Below, piece after piece: positions 38,001-52,225 of a stretch of DNA of 64,000 bases; within the stretch, counting starts at the first letter, position 1, and the number at the start of each line of letters is the position of its first letter. The notes under the pieces were generated by a model. That model had not been told where the DNA came from. It saw nothing but the letters and a program-made list of their open reading frames with translations, and searched no databases. The position numbers were made by a program, and so were the translations under genes. The stretch is from NCBI RefSeq assembly GCF_003576645.1, contig NC_044931.1, positions 8,138,177 through 8,202,176 of the forward strand. The letters are read 5' to 3'. The stretch comes from Ipomoea triloba (lineage: Eukaryota; Streptophyta; Magnoliopsida; Solanales; Convolvulaceae).

Positions 38001-39654
38001 ATTAGGGATAGGAGTTGTATTACCATATTTTACAATATTACGCACACAAAAATATTATAGGTCTATTTTGGGCGGGAAATTAAAACTGAGGATATTGTTT
38101 TTATTAATAGTATAGATTGCATTGCAGAGAAATATATATACTGAATTATTACCATTAGTAATTCTAGTCTAGAATTGTATTACGAATAGGAACGTAGGGA
38201 ATAATATATTTTATTAGGAATTCTATTTTAATTTACAATTGTATTACGGAAAGGAATTGTATTATCATATTTTACAATATTACACAAACCATAATATTGT
38301 AGATCTGTTTTGGGCGGGAAATTAAAACTGATAATATTGTTTTTATTAATAGTATAGATTGCATTGCAGAGAAATATATATACTGAATTATTACCATTAA
38401 TTAGTAATTCAAGTCTAGAATTGTATTACGAATAGGAACATAGGGAAGAATATATATTTTATTAGGAATTCTATTTTAATTTACAATTGTATTAGGGATA
38501 GGAATTGTATTACCATATTTTACAATATTACGCACACTAAAATATTATAGGTCTGTTTTGGGCGGGAAGTTAAAACTGAGGATATTGTTTTTATTAATAG
38601 TATAGATAGATTGCATTGCAGAGAAATATATATACTGAATTATTAATTAGTAATTCTAGTCTAGAATTGTATAACGAGTAGGAACGTTGGGAAGAATATA
38701 TTTTATTAGGAATTCTATTTTAATTTACAATTGTATTAGGGATAGGAATTGTATTACCATATTTTACAATATACTGCAAACCATAATATTATAGGTCTGT
38801 TTTGGGCGGGAAATTAAAATTGAGGATATTGTTTTTATTAATAGTATAGATTGCATTGCAGAAAAATATATATACTGACTTACTACCATTAATTAGTAAT
38901 TCTAGTCTAGAATTGTATTACGAATATGAACATAGAGAATAATATATTTTATTAGGAATTCTATTTTAATTTACAATTGTATTAGGGATAGGAATTGTAT
39001 TACCATATTTTACAATATTATGCAAACCATAATATTATAGATCTGTTTTGGGCGGGAAATTAAAACTGAGAATGTTGTTTTTATTAATAGTATAGATTGC
39101 ATTGCAGAGAAATATATATACTGAATTATTACCATTAATTAGTTATTCAAGTCTAGAATTGTATTACGAATAGGAACGTAGGTAAGAATATATTTTATTA
39201 GGAATTCTATTTCAATTTACAATTGTATTAGGGATAGGAATTGTATTAACATATTTTACAATATTACGCACACAAAAATATTATAGGTCAGTTTTGGGCG
39301 GGAAATTAAATCTGAGAATATTGTTTTTATTAATAGTATAGAAGTATAGATTGCATTGCAGATAAATATATATATTTAATTATTACCATTAGTTAGTAAT
39401 TCAAGTCTAGAATTGTATTACGAATAGGAACGTAGGGAAGAATATATTTTATTAGGAATTATATTTTAATTTACAATTGTATTTGGAATAGGAATTGTAT
39501 TACCATATTTTACAATATTATGCAAACCATAATATTATAGGTCTGTTTTGGGCGGGAAGTTAAAACTGAGGATATTTTTTTTATTAATAGTATAGATTGC
39601 ATTGTAGAGAAATATATATACTGAATTATTACCATTAATTAGTAATTCTAGTCT

Positions 39655-39659
39655 ATAAT
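39655..39659. repeat. Target-site duplication ATAAT (left)
   Basis: Five bases directly left of the solo LTR, matched by 43122-43126. Confidence 0.9.
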
Positions 39660-40829
39660 TGTAACACCCCGGTTCGGCTATGCCGTATCTCCGGAGTAGT
39701 TACCGCCACAACCAGACTGAACCCCATTCGAATACAGATAGAGTTCACTCTAGGTGCACAGGCTAACAGACTAAAGACAAGGATCGTGTTTCTTATCGTC
39801 AAAATCCAACATAATCTTATATACATGCAGCAAAAGAGTAGCTATACTAGCCACGAATATACATATATATATAAGAGTTTCTTACAGCCCATCAACAAAG
39901 AGTTTGGACTATTCCCGTTCTTACTAGCCATGTTAGTACTACCATGACTACAAAAGATATGTACAAAAAGGTCAGACTTGACTTTTCTCTTGAGCCATAA
40001 CGGATTAACGAAGGCAGGAGCCCAAAATGGGTACCACTGATTGAACAGGGATAGGGACGGGATCAGGAGTGCAACTGGGACAGAAGCATGAGCCAGAGCT
40101 GGAGGATCAGAAACAGAGGCAGGGGCATACCCACGCTAGACTTCATCTGATAAGGTACACAATGAAGTGTAGTTAGCACGCCGGCTAAGTAAGGAAATCC
40201 ATTGTCACTCAAAAGTAGACAAAGGTTTCGAAAATATAATAATTTGTAAGTTATAAAATTTACCCATGAGTTATAGCTCTACCTGCAATCAGGTTATCAA
40301 TAATAGATAATATAATATAAGGCGTAAAGCTAACTCAACACGTAAACCTTTCTCATATAAAGGTACTGGCATCATTGCCACTTAAAACACATTTTTCTGT
40401 TTTTCAGACAAGTTTGTAAAATATTTCGTTTCCAGTAGTTCCCTCATTTTAACTCAAAAAGGAGGTTCAACAGCACATTTCCGTGCTCAAAATTTGTCAC
40501 ATTTTGGATAGAATCATTTCCTTCTCAAGTCGTTACATAGTAACTCTTTTCTCATCTTTTAAACTTCCTTAGTTTCTTCTTAGTAAGCGTGAGGCCTTTG
40601 GAGCATTCTCATAACTCCCACTCTGACCACTTGGATCATCGAACTCGGGTTCAGTGGTCATCACCCGGTCTAACACTGATCCCCTGGACGTAAGGTTCGT
40701 TAAAATGATTCCTAGCTGGCCTAGCTAGGTCCATAAAAACAACACCTACCCGGACTTCTGGAGTAACTATACCTTAAGTGTGCACACCCCCATAGGAATA
40801 CCTCATCCTACGAGTTATATAGTACCCGG

Positions 40830-40925
40830 CGAATAGACTTCGCCCTGCAGTATGAACTAGTCATACACTATAACATATCGACGAATAGACTTCGCCCTGC
40901 AGTATGAACTGGTCATACAATATCC
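40830..40925 (-). repeat. Two degenerate copies of the LTR tandem repeat
   Basis: Two units about 52 bp apart, each with GAATAGACTTCGCCCTGCAG and a GTATGA/TCATAC stem, matching the 61-bp repeat of the plus-strand element in reverse. This LTR has 2 copies where the other element has 10 to 16. Confidence 0.8.
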
Positions 40926-41156
40926 ACAACGACCACTGGGCCATGACACTTAAAGCCACCCGTGGGTCAATCAAGGTCCTCCTCAACTCGCTTTAGAAAC
41001 TAAGGGTTTGAAAACATGATTCTTCCTTCCGTTTTTCTTTCTCAAATCATTTCTTTTGGACATATTTCTCATTTGAGTCCAATAGTTGAAATCGGCTATC
41101 TCATCAGCCCAAGAAGGATTTTCAAAATACTCTCAGTGCCCGCAGGCTTTTCAATC

Positions 41157-41448
41157 NNNNNNNNNNNNNNNNNNNNNNNNNNNNNNNNNNNNNNNNNNNN
41201 NNNNNNNNNNNNNNNNNNNNNNNNNNNNNNNNNNNNNNNNNNNNNNNNNNNNNNNNNNNNNNNNNNNNNNNNNNNNNNNNNNNNNNNNNNNNNNNNNNNN
41301 NNNNNNNNNNNNNNNNNNNNNNNNNNNNNNNNNNNNNNNNNNNNNNNNNNNNNNNNNNNNNNNNNNNNNNNNNNNNNNNNNNNNNNNNNNNNNNNNNNNN
41401 NNNNNNNNNNNNNNNNNNNNNNNNNNNNNNNNNNNNNNNNNNNNNNNN
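41157..41448. other. Assembly gap (292 N) within the solo LTR
   Basis: It lies at the edge of the GC-rich island, which is probably why assembly failed. Confidence 0.97.
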
Positions 41449-43121
41449 CGTCGCACGGACTCGCGGTTGGCCGCAGCTGCGGACGCACAGCGGACGCGTG
41501 CGTCCGAGCCGCGTCCGCACGTTCGGTAAATGGCGCCGAAACTGGGTGCCCACGGACGCGTCCGCGTCCGGCCTTTCGGCCGTGACGCCGTAACTCTGGG
41601 CGTCGATGGACGCGCGTCCAAGGCCGCGTCCACCCAAATCTGCCAGAAATTTCAGCTTGGCGCAGTCAGAAAGATTGAGCCGGTAAAGATAGTTCCCGAA
41701 CTCTTTTTCACTTGAAATTTTTATGGTAGAACCCCAACTTATAGTACTTGATGTCCGTAAAATGTTTTGGTCATTTTGATCCGCGAATAAACACAGAAAA
41801 TTCCATTTTTGCCCTCGGCAGTGTGCTGTCCAGAATTATTTTCTCTCTGGACCAGTTTTGGAGAAAAATTCGAAAACCATACTTATACTACTCCGATCAT
41901 TATGAAATTTTATATGCAGGTTCTACACTTATAGTAATACATGTCTAAAAAAAATAGGATCAAAATCTCGGAAGTTACTGCCAAAATCTATCCTGATTTC
42001 TTTTCACTATTTTCACAAGTATAAGCCTATATGGGCATAAATTCCACATATACATGCATAAATTAGCTATGAACATGTATACAAAAATTACCAAAAATCC
42101 AAAGTGTAGTTTCTTAGGCTAACTTGTAGATCCACGAACTTAACACATAATTTCCACGTAAAAATTCCTAGTCATATAATTTACTAGCATTTGTTCACCT
42201 CCAAGTGATTGAACCGACTTAAGGGATCCCTTACCTTTGTAGAAACCTAAAAAAAAAAACGTAAGAGTTGATGATGCCTTCCTTGGAGTCCTTCACCAAA
42301 GATCCTAAAAATATCACCATAACAACAATATTTTCATGAACCTTAAGTTTAAGCTTAAGTTCTAGGAGGGATTTAACCGAACAAACCAAAGTTCTTACCT
42401 ACAATAGAGCACTTTGAGTTGAAGAGATAGCTAGGGAGTTCTTGGATCACAAAGTTAGAAGACTAAGATTTTCCTTCTTCTTTCTTTCCTTTGTATTTTC
42501 GAAAATGGGAGAGGGAATGGGAGAGATGAGAGAGAGATGATGTGAGTTTGGCTTGAGAATTAAGTAACAAGTGCAACATTCCCATACCTATATGACATGC
42601 CATTAATGATCCAATCCAAGTGGGGATTTTGAGTGCCACATGTCAACTCCCTATAGTGTCTCCTTGAAGATCTTAATTTATTTTGCCAGTTTGGGTTTAA
42701 ATCAGATGAAAGTTCGGAGGATTATAGCTTAATTCGGGAAAATCCTAACACCAAAATTATCCTAAAAATAATCCCGTCGATAATCACTAGAATTGGGAAT
42801 TTTTCGGTATCTCGCGAAATATAGGTACGAAGTCCGTAGCAAATTTCACTCTTACAGTTCGTCTAATTTTTTTCACTGAACTGAGTCGGAAGCTCACGCG
42901 TAATCGTATCATGCTTAATAATCCATTTTCTAGGAAAATTCGAACTGTATATACGTCCTTAAAATTTTACGGTTCGTGACCGGTACGTAAATCGTAACTT
43001 ATTAATAACTTTCCTTACTAAAAAAAAATCCTCTTGAAGTAACGAGAGACCATTTCGTAAATATCGTAGCTTAAAAATATTTTTCGAACTCTAAACTTAT
43101 CGGAATAGGCGAGGGGTTACA

Positions 43122-43126
43122 ATAAT
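43122..43126. repeat. Target-site duplication ATAAT (right)
   Basis: Five bases directly right of the solo LTR. Removing the LTR and one ATAAT restores an ordinary monomer across the join. Confidence 0.9.
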
Positions 43127-46100
43127 TGTATTACGAATAGGAACGTAGGGAAGAATATATTTTATTAGGAATTCTATTTTAATTTACAATTGTATTAGGG
43201 ATAGGAATTGTATTACCATATTTTACAATATAATGCAAACCATAATATTATAGGTCTGTTTTGGGCAGGAAGTTAAAACTGAGGATTTTGTTTTTATTAA
43301 TAGTATAGATTGCATTGCAGAGAAATATATATACGGAATTATTACCATTAATTAGTAATTCTACTCTATAATTGTATTACGAATAGGAACGTAAGGAATA
43401 ATATATTTTATTAGGAATTCTATTTTAATTTACAATTGTATTAGGGATAAGAATTGTATTACCATATTTTACAATATTACGCAAACCATAATATTATAGA
43501 TCTGTTTTGGGCGTGAAATTAAAATTGAGGATATTGTTTTTATTAATAGTATAGATTGCATTGTAGAGAAGTATATGTACTGAATTATTACCATTAATTA
43601 GTAATTCTATTCTATAATTGTATTACGAATAAGAATGTAGGGAAGAATATATTTTATTAGGAATTCTATTTTAATTTACAATTGTATCAGGGATAGGAAT
43701 TGTATTACCATATTTTACAATATTACGCACACAGAAATATTATAGGTCTGTTTTGGGCGGTAAGTTAAAACTGAGGATATTGTTTTTATTAATAGTATAG
43801 ATAGATTGCATTGCAGAGAAATATATATACTGAATTATTACCATTAATTAGTAATTCTAGTCTATAATTGTATTACGAATAGGAACGCAGGGAAGAATAT
43901 ATATTTTATTAGGAATTCTATTTTAATTTACAATTGTATTATGCATAGGAATTGTATTATCATATTTTACAATATTACGCACACCATAATATTATAGGTC
44001 TGTTTTGGGCAGGAAGTTAAAACTGAGGATTTTGTTTTTATTAATAGTATAGATTGCATTGCAGAGAAATATATATACTGAATTACTACCATTAATTAGT
44101 AATTCAAGTCTAGAATTGTATTACGAATAGGAACGTAGGAAAGAATATATTTTATTAGGAATTCTATTTTAATTTACAATTGTATTAGGGATAGGAATTG
44201 TATTACCATATTTTACAACATAATGCAAACCATAATATTATAGGTCTGTTTTGGGCGGGAAGTTAAAACTGAGGATATTGTTTTTATTAATAGTATAGAT
44301 AGATTGCATTGCAAAAAATATATATACTGAATTATTACCATTAATTAGTAATTCAAATCTAGAATTGTATTACGAATAGGAACGTAGGGAAGAATATATA
44401 TTTTATTAGGAATTCTATTTTAATTTACAATTGTATTAGGGATAGGAATTGTATTACCATATTTTACAACATAATGCAAACCATAATATTATAGGTCTGT
44501 TTTGGGCGGGAAGTTAAAACTGAGGATATTGTTTTTATTAATAGTATAGATAGATTGCATTGCAAAAAATATATATACTGAATTATTACCATTAATTAGT
44601 AATTCAAATCTAGAATTGTATTACGAATAGGAACGTAGGGAAGAATATATATTTTATTAGGAATTCTATTTTAATTTACAATTGTATTAGGGATGGGAAT
44701 TGTATTACTATATTTTACAATATTACGCAAACCATGATACTATCAGTCTGTTTTGGGCGGGATGTTACAACTGAGGATATAGTTTTTATTAATAGTATAG
44801 ATTGCATTGCAGAAAAATATATATACTGACTTACTACCATTAATTAGTAATTCTAGTCTAGAATTGTATTACGAATATGAACGTAGAGAAGAATATATTT
44901 TATTAGGAATTCTATTTTAATTTACAATTGTATTAGGGATAGGAATTGTATTACCATATTTTACAATATTACGCAAACCATAATATTATAGGTCTTTTTT
45001 GGGCGGGAAATTAAAACTGAGGATATTGTTTTTATTAATAGTATAGATATTAATAGTATAGATTGCATTGCAGAGAAATATATATACGGAATTATTACCA
45101 TTAATTAGTAATTCTAGTGTATAATTGTATTACGAATAGGAACGTAAGGAATAATATATTTTATTAGAAATTCTATTTTAATTTACAATTGTATTAGGGA
45201 TAGGAATTGTATTACCATATTTTACAATATTACGCACACAAAAATATTATAGGTCGATTTTGGGCGAGAAATTAAAACTGAGGATATTGTTTTTTATTAA
45301 TAGTATAGATTGCATTGCAGAGAAATATATATACTGAATTATTACCATTAATTAGTAATTCTAGTCTATAATTGTATTACGAATAGGAACGTAGGGGAGA
45401 ATATATTTTATTAGGAATTCTATTTTAATTTACAATTGTATTAGGGATAGGAATTGTATTACCATATTTTACAATATACTGCAAACTATAATATAATAGG
45501 TCTATTTTGGGCAGAAGTTAAAACTAAGGATTTTGTTTTTATTAATAGTATAGATTGCATTGCAGAGAAATATATATATTGAATTACTACCATTAATTAG
45601 TAATTCAAGTCTATAATTGTACTACGAATAGGAACGTAGGAAAGAATATATTTTATTAGGAATTCTATTTTAATTTACAATTGTATTAGGGATAGGAATT
45701 GTATTACAATATTTTGAAATATAATGCAAACCATAATATTATAGGTCTGTTTTGGACGGGAAGTTAAAACTGAGGATATTGTTTTTATTAATAGTATAGA
45801 TAGATTGCATTGCAAAGAAATATATATACTGAATTATTACCATTAATTAGTAATTCAAATCTAGAATTGTATTACGAATAGGAACGTAGGGAAGAATATT
45901 TTTAATTTGGAATTTTATTTTAATTTACAATTGTATCAGGGATAGGAATTGTATTACCATATTTTACAATATTACGCACACATAAATATTATAGGTCTGT
46001 TTTGGGCGGTAAGTTAAAACTGAGGATATTGTTTTTATTAATAGTATAGATAGATTGCAGTGCAGAGAAATATATATACTGAATTATTATCATTAGTAAT

Positions 46101-48214
46101 TCTAGTCTAGAATTGTATTACGAATAGGAACGCAGGGAAGAATATATATTTTATTAGGAATTCTATTTTAATTTACAATTGTATTATGGATAGGAATTGT
46201 ATTATCATATTTTACAATATTACGCACACCATAATATTATAGGTCTGTTTTGGGCAGAAAGTTAAAACTGATGATATTGTTTTTATTAATAGTATAGATA
46301 GATTGCATTACAGAGAAATATATATACTGAATTATTACCGTTAGTAATTCTAGTCTAGAATTGTATTACGAATATAAACGTATAGAAGAATATATTTTAT
46401 TAGGAATTCTATTTTAATTTACAATTGTATTAGGGATAGGAATTGTATTACTATATTTTACAATATTACGCAAACCATGATACTATCAGTCTGTTTTGGG
46501 CGGGAAGTTACAACTGAGGATATAGTTTTTATTAATAGTATAGATTGCATTGCAGAAAAATATATATACTGACTTTATACCATTAATTAGTAATTCTAGT
46601 TTAGAATTGTATTACGAATATGAACGTAGAGAAGAATATATTTTATTAGGAATTCTATTTTAATTTACAATTGTATTAGGGATAGGAATTGTATTACCAT
46701 ATTTTACAATATTACTCAAACCATAATATTATAGGTCCTTTTTGGGCGGGAAATTAAAACTGAGGATATTGTTTTTATTAATAGTATAGATTGCATTGCA
46801 GAGAAATATATATACGGAATTATTACCATTAATTAGTAATTCTAGTCTATAATTGTATTACGAATAGGAACTTAAGGAATAATATATTTTATTAGGAATT
46901 CTATTTTAATTTACAATTGTATTAGGGATAGGAATTGTATTACCATATTTTACAATATTACGCACACAAAAATATTATAGGTCGATTTTGGGCGTGAAAT
47001 TAAAACTGAGGATATTGTTTTTATTAATAGTATAGATTGCATTGCAGAAAAATATATATACTGAATTATTACCATTAATTAGTAATTCTAGTCTATAATT
47101 GTATTACGAATAAGAACGTAGGAAAGAATATATATTATATTAGGAATTCTATTTTAATTTACAATTGTATTAGGGATAGGAATTGTATTACCATATTTTA
47201 CAATATAATGCAAAACATAATATTATAGGTCTGTTTTGGGCAGGAAGTTCAAACTGAGGATTTGGTTTTTATTAATAGTATAGATTGCATTGTAGAGAAA
47301 TATATATACTGAATTACTACCATTAATTAGTAATTCTAGTCTAGAATTGTATTACGAATTGGAACGTAGGAAGAATATATATTTTATTAGGAATTCTATT
47401 TTAATTTACAATTGTATTATGGATAGGAATTGTATTACCATATTTTACAATATTACGCACACAAAAATATTATAGGTCGATTTTGGGCGGGAAAATTAAA
47501 ACTGAGGATATTGTTTTTATTAATAGTATAGATTGCATTGCAGAAAAATATCTATACTGACTTACTACCATTAATTAGTAATTCTAGTCTAGAATTGTAT
47601 TACGAATATGAACGTAGAGAAGAATATATTTTATTAGGAATTCTATTTTAATTTACAATTGTATTAGGGATAGGAATTGTATTACCAAATTTTACAATAT
47701 TACGCAAACCATAATATTATAGGTCTTTTTTGGGCGGGAAATTAAAACTGAGGATATTGTTTTTATTAATAGTATCGATTGCATTGCAGAGAAATATATA
47801 TACAGAATTATTACCATTAATTAGTAATTCTAGTGTATAATTGTATTACGAATAGGAACGTAAGGAATAATATATTTTATTAGGAATTCTATTTTAATTT
47901 ACAATTGTATTAGGGATAGGAATTGTATTACCATATTTTACAATATTACGCACACAAAAATATTATAGGTCGATTTTGGGCGAGAAATTAAAACTGAGGA
48001 TATTGTTTTTTATTAATAGTATAGATTACATTGCAGAGAAATATATATACTGAATTATTACCATTAATTAGTAATTCTAGTCTATAATTGTATTACGAAT
48101 AGGAATTAAGGAATAATATATTTTATAAGGAATTCTATTTTAATTTACAATTGTATTAGGGATAGGAATTGTATTACCATATTTTACAATATTACGCACA
48201 CAAAAATATTATAG

Positions 48215-49936
48215 GTCGATTTTGGGCGAGAAATTAAAACTGAGGATATTGTTTTTTTTAATAGTATAGATTGCATTGCAGAAAAATATCTATACTGACT
48301 TACTACCATTAATTAGTAATTCTAGTCTAGAATTGTATTACGAATATGAACGTAGAGAAGAATATATTTTATTAGGAATTCAATTTTAATTTACAATTGT
48401 ATTAAGGATAGGAATTGTATTACCATATTTTACAATATTACGCACACAAAAATATTATAGGTCGATTTTGGGCGAGAAATTAAAACTGAGGATATTGTTT
48501 TTTTTAATAGTATAGATTGCATTGCAGAAAAATATCTATACTGACTTACTACCATTAATTAGTAATTCTAGTCTAGAATTGTATTACGAATATGAACGTA
48601 GAGAAGAATATATTTTATTAGGAATTCAATTTTAATTTACAATTGTATTAAGGATAGGAATTGTATTACCATATTTTACAATATTACGCACACAAAAATA
48701 TTATAGGTCGATTTTGGGCGAGAAATTAAAACTGAGGATATTGTTTTTTTTAATAGTATAGATTGCATTGCAGAAAAATATCTATACTGACTTACTACCA
48801 TTAATTAGTAATTCTAGTCTAGAATTGTATTACGAATATGAACGTAGAGAAGAATATATTTTATTAGGAATTCAATTTTAATTTACAATTGTATTAAGGA
48901 TAGGAATTGTATTACCATATTTTACAATATTACGCACACAAAAATATTATAGGTCGATTTTGGGCGAGAAATTAAAACTGAGGATATTGTTTTTTTTAAT
49001 AGTATAGATTGCATTGCAGAAAAATATCTATACTGACTTACTACCATTAATTAGTAATTCTAGTCTAGAATTGTATTACGAATATGAACGTAGAGAAGAA
49101 TATATTTTATTAGGAATTCAATTTTAATTTACAATTGTATTAAGGATAGGAATTGTATTACCATATTTTACAATATTACGCACACAAAAATATTATAGGT
49201 CGATTTTGGGCGAGAAATTAAAACTGAGGATATTGTTTTTTTTAATAGTATAGATTGCATTGCAGAAAAATATCTATACTGACTTACTACCATTAATTAG
49301 TAATTCTAGTCTAGAATTGTATTACGAATATGAACGTAGAGAAGAATATATTTTATTAGGAATTCAATTTTAATTTACAATTGTATTAAGGATAGGAATT
49401 GTATTACCATATTTTACAATATTACGCACACAAAAATATTATAGGTCGATTTTGGGCGAGAAATTAAAACTGAGGATATTGTTTTTTTTAATAGTATAGA
49501 TTGCATTGCAGAAAAATATCTATACTGACTTACTACCATTAATTAGTAATTCTAGTCTAGAATTGTATTACGAATATGAACGTAGAGAAGAATATATTTT
49601 ATTAGGAATTCAATTTTAATTTACAATTGTATTAAGGATAGGAATTGTATTACCATATTTTACAATATTACGCACACAAAAATATTATAGGTCGATTTTG
49701 GGCGAGAAATTAAAACTGAGGATATTGTTTTTTTTAATAGTATAGATTGCATTGCAGAAAAATATCTATACTGACTTACTACCATTAATTAGTAATTCTA
49801 GTCTAGAATTGTATTACGAATATGAACGTAGAGAAGAATATATTTTATTAGGAATTCAATTTTAATTTACAATTGTATTAAGGATAGGAATTGTATTACC
49901 ATATTTTACAATATTACGCAAACCATAATATTATAG
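48215..49936 (-). repeat. Homogenised satellite block, seven 246-bp copies
   Basis: Copies at 48215, 48461, 48707, 48953, 49199, 49445 and 49691 share GGTCGATTTTGGGCGAG, AATATCTATACTGACTTAC and GGAATTCAATTTTAATTTAC, and appear nearly identical. Confidence 0.9.
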
Positions 49937-50769
49937 GTCTTTTTTGGGCGGGAAATTAAAACTGAGGATATTGTTTTTATTAATAGTATCGATTACATTG
50001 CAGAGAAATATATATACGGAATTATTACCATTAATTAGTAATTCTAGTGTATAATTGTATTACGAATAGGAACGTAAGGAATAATATATTTTATTAGGAA
50101 TTCTATTTTAATTTACAATTGTATTAGGGATAGGAATTGTATTACCATATTTTAGAATATTACGCACACAAAAATATTATAGGTCGATTTTGTTTAGAAT
50201 ATTACGCACACAAAAATATTATAGGTCGATTTTGGGCGAGAAATTAAAACTGAGGATATTGTTTTTTATTAATAGTATAGATTGCATTGTAGAGAAATAT
50301 ATATACTGAATTATTACCATTAATTAGTAATTCTAGTCTATAATTGTATTACGAATAGGAATTAAGGAATAATATATTTTATAAGGAATTCTATTTTAAT
50401 TTACAATTGTATTAGGGATAGGAATTGTATTAACATATTTTACAATATTACGCACACAAAAATATTATAGGTCGATTTTGGGCGTGAAATTAAAACTGAG
50501 GATATTGTTTTTATTAATAGTATAGATTGCATTGCAGAGAAATATATATACTGAATTATTACCATTAATTAGTAATTCTAGTCTATAATTGTATTACGAA
50601 TAGGAACGTAGGGAAGAATATATTTTATTAGGAATTCTATTTTAATTTACAATTGTATTAGGGATAGGAACTGTATAACCATATTTTACAATATAATGCA
50701 AACCATAATATTATAGGTCTGTTTTGGGCAGGAAGTTCAAACTGAGGATTTTGTTTTTATTAATAGTAT

Positions 50770-51130
50770 AGATTGCATTGCAGAAAAATATCTTGTTTTT
50801 ATTAATAGTATAGATTGCATTGCAGAAAAATATCTATACTGACTTACTACCATTAATTAGTAATTCTAGTAATATCTATACTGACTTACTACCATTAATT
50901 AGTAATTCTAGTCTAGAATTGTATTACTTACTACCATTAATTAGTAATTCTAGTCTAGAATTGTATTACGAATATGAACGTAGAGAAGAATATATTTTAT
51001 TAGGAATTCAATTTTAATTTACAATTGTATAATATATTTTATTAGGAATTCAATTTTAATTTACAATTGTATTAAGGATAGGAATTGTAATTCAATTTTA
51101 ATTTACAATTGTATTAAGGATAGGAATTGT
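50770..51130 (-). repeat. Scrambled satellite with overlapping micro-duplications
   Basis: Parts of a monomer restart several times, each time backing up 40-80 bp: AATATCTATACTGACTTAC occurs twice within 60 bp, CTACCATTAATTAGTAATTC three times, and ACAATTGTATTAAGGATAGG twice. It lies just before the N gap at 51264. Confidence 0.85.
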
Positions 51131-51263
51131 ATTACCATATTTTACAATATTACGCAAACCATAATATTATAGGTCTTTTTTGGGCGAGAAATTAAAACTG
51201 AGGATATTGTTTTTATTAATAGTATAGATTGCATTGCAGAGAAATATATATACGGAATTATTA

Positions 51264-52014
51264 NNNNNNNNNNNNNNNNNNNNNNNNNNNNNNNNNNNNN
51301 NNNNNNNNNNNNNNNNNNNNNNNNNNNNNNNNNNNNNNNNNNNNNNNNNNNNNNNNNNNNNNNNNNNNNNNNNNNNNNNNNNNNNNNNNNNNNNNNNNNN
51401 NNNNNNNNNNNNNNNNNNNNNNNNNNNNNNNNNNNNNNNNNNNNNNNNNNNNNNNNNNNNNNNNNNNNNNNNNNNNNNNNNNNNNNNNNNNNNNNNNNNN
51501 NNNNNNNNNNNNNNNNNNNNNNNNNNNNNNNNNNNNNNNNNNNNNNNNNNNNNNNNNNNNNNNNNNNNNNNNNNNNNNNNNNNNNNNNNNNNNNNNNNNN
51601 NNNNNNNNNNNNNNNNNNNNNNNNNNNNNNNNNNNNNNNNNNNNNNNNNNNNNNNNNNNNNNNNNNNNNNNNNNNNNNNNNNNNNNNNNNNNNNNNNNNN
51701 NNNNNNNNNNNNNNNNNNNNNNNNNNNNNNNNNNNNNNNNNNNNNNNNNNNNNNNNNNNNNNNNNNNNNNNNNNNNNNNNNNNNNNNNNNNNNNNNNNNN
51801 NNNNNNNNNNNNNNNNNNNNNNNNNNNNNNNNNNNNNNNNNNNNNNNNNNNNNNNNNNNNNNNNNNNNNNNNNNNNNNNNNNNNNNNNNNNNNNNNNNNN
51901 NNNNNNNNNNNNNNNNNNNNNNNNNNNNNNNNNNNNNNNNNNNNNNNNNNNNNNNNNNNNNNNNNNNNNNNNNNNNNNNNNNNNNNNNNNNNNNNNNNNN
52001 NNNNNNNNNNNNNN
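51264..52014. other. Assembly gap (751 N) within the satellite
   Basis: Undetermined bases; satellite on both sides. Confidence 0.97.
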
Positions 52015-52225
52015 TTGTTTTTATTAATAGTATAGATTGCATTGCAGAAAAATATCTATACTGACTTACTACCATTAATTAGTAATTCTAGTCTAGAATT
52101 GTATTACGAATATGAACGTAGAGAAGAATATATTTTATTAGGAATTCAATTTTAATTTACAACTGTATTAAGGATAGGAATTGTATTACCATATTTTACA
52201 ATATTACGCAAACCATAATATTATA

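Larger units (their letters stand above)
15404..39659 (-). repeat. Helitron-end-derived satellite, 242-250-bp monomers, about 98 sequenced copies (left array)
   Basis: Head-to-tail monomers with a basic period of 242 bp. Two common 4-bp insertions (a TAGA before TTGC, an extra TTAA in ACCATTAATTAG) give 246 and 250 bp. Plus-strand landmarks in order: GGTCTGTTTTGGGCGGGAAG, TTGTTTTTATTAATAGTATA, GATTGCATTGCAGAG, TAATTCTAGTCTAGAATTG, TTATTAGGAATTCTATTTTA, ACAATTGTATTAGGGATAGG, CATATTTTACAATATTACGC. On the minus strand each monomer reads A followed by TCTATACTATTAATAAAAAC, the form of plant Helitron 5' termini (TC start, preceded by A). Each monomer also holds an internal near-duplicate (ATTGTATTACGAATAGG and ATTGTATTAGGGATAGG). 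There is no coding sequence; short frames inside are repeat noise. An N gap lies at 21395-21645. Confidence 0.93.
39660..43121 (-). mobile_element. Solo LTR of a related chromovirus inserted in the satellite
   Basis: It reads TGTAACACCCC at 39660 and GGGGTTACA at 43121 on the plus strand, the inverted forms of the LTR end and LTR start of the element at 3155-14706. It is flanked by the 5-bp target duplication ATAAT (39655-39659 and 43122-43126), both within satellite monomers. It holds the reverse-complement counterparts of the LTR start (41970-43121), the GC-rich island (41449-41640), two degenerate 61-bp repeat units (about 40830-40925), and the LTR end with the TAACTACTCCG motif. No internal gag or pol is present, so it is the product of LTR-LTR recombination. 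It is clearly diverged from the plus-strand element. Length 3,462 bp, including 292 N. Confidence 0.93.
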
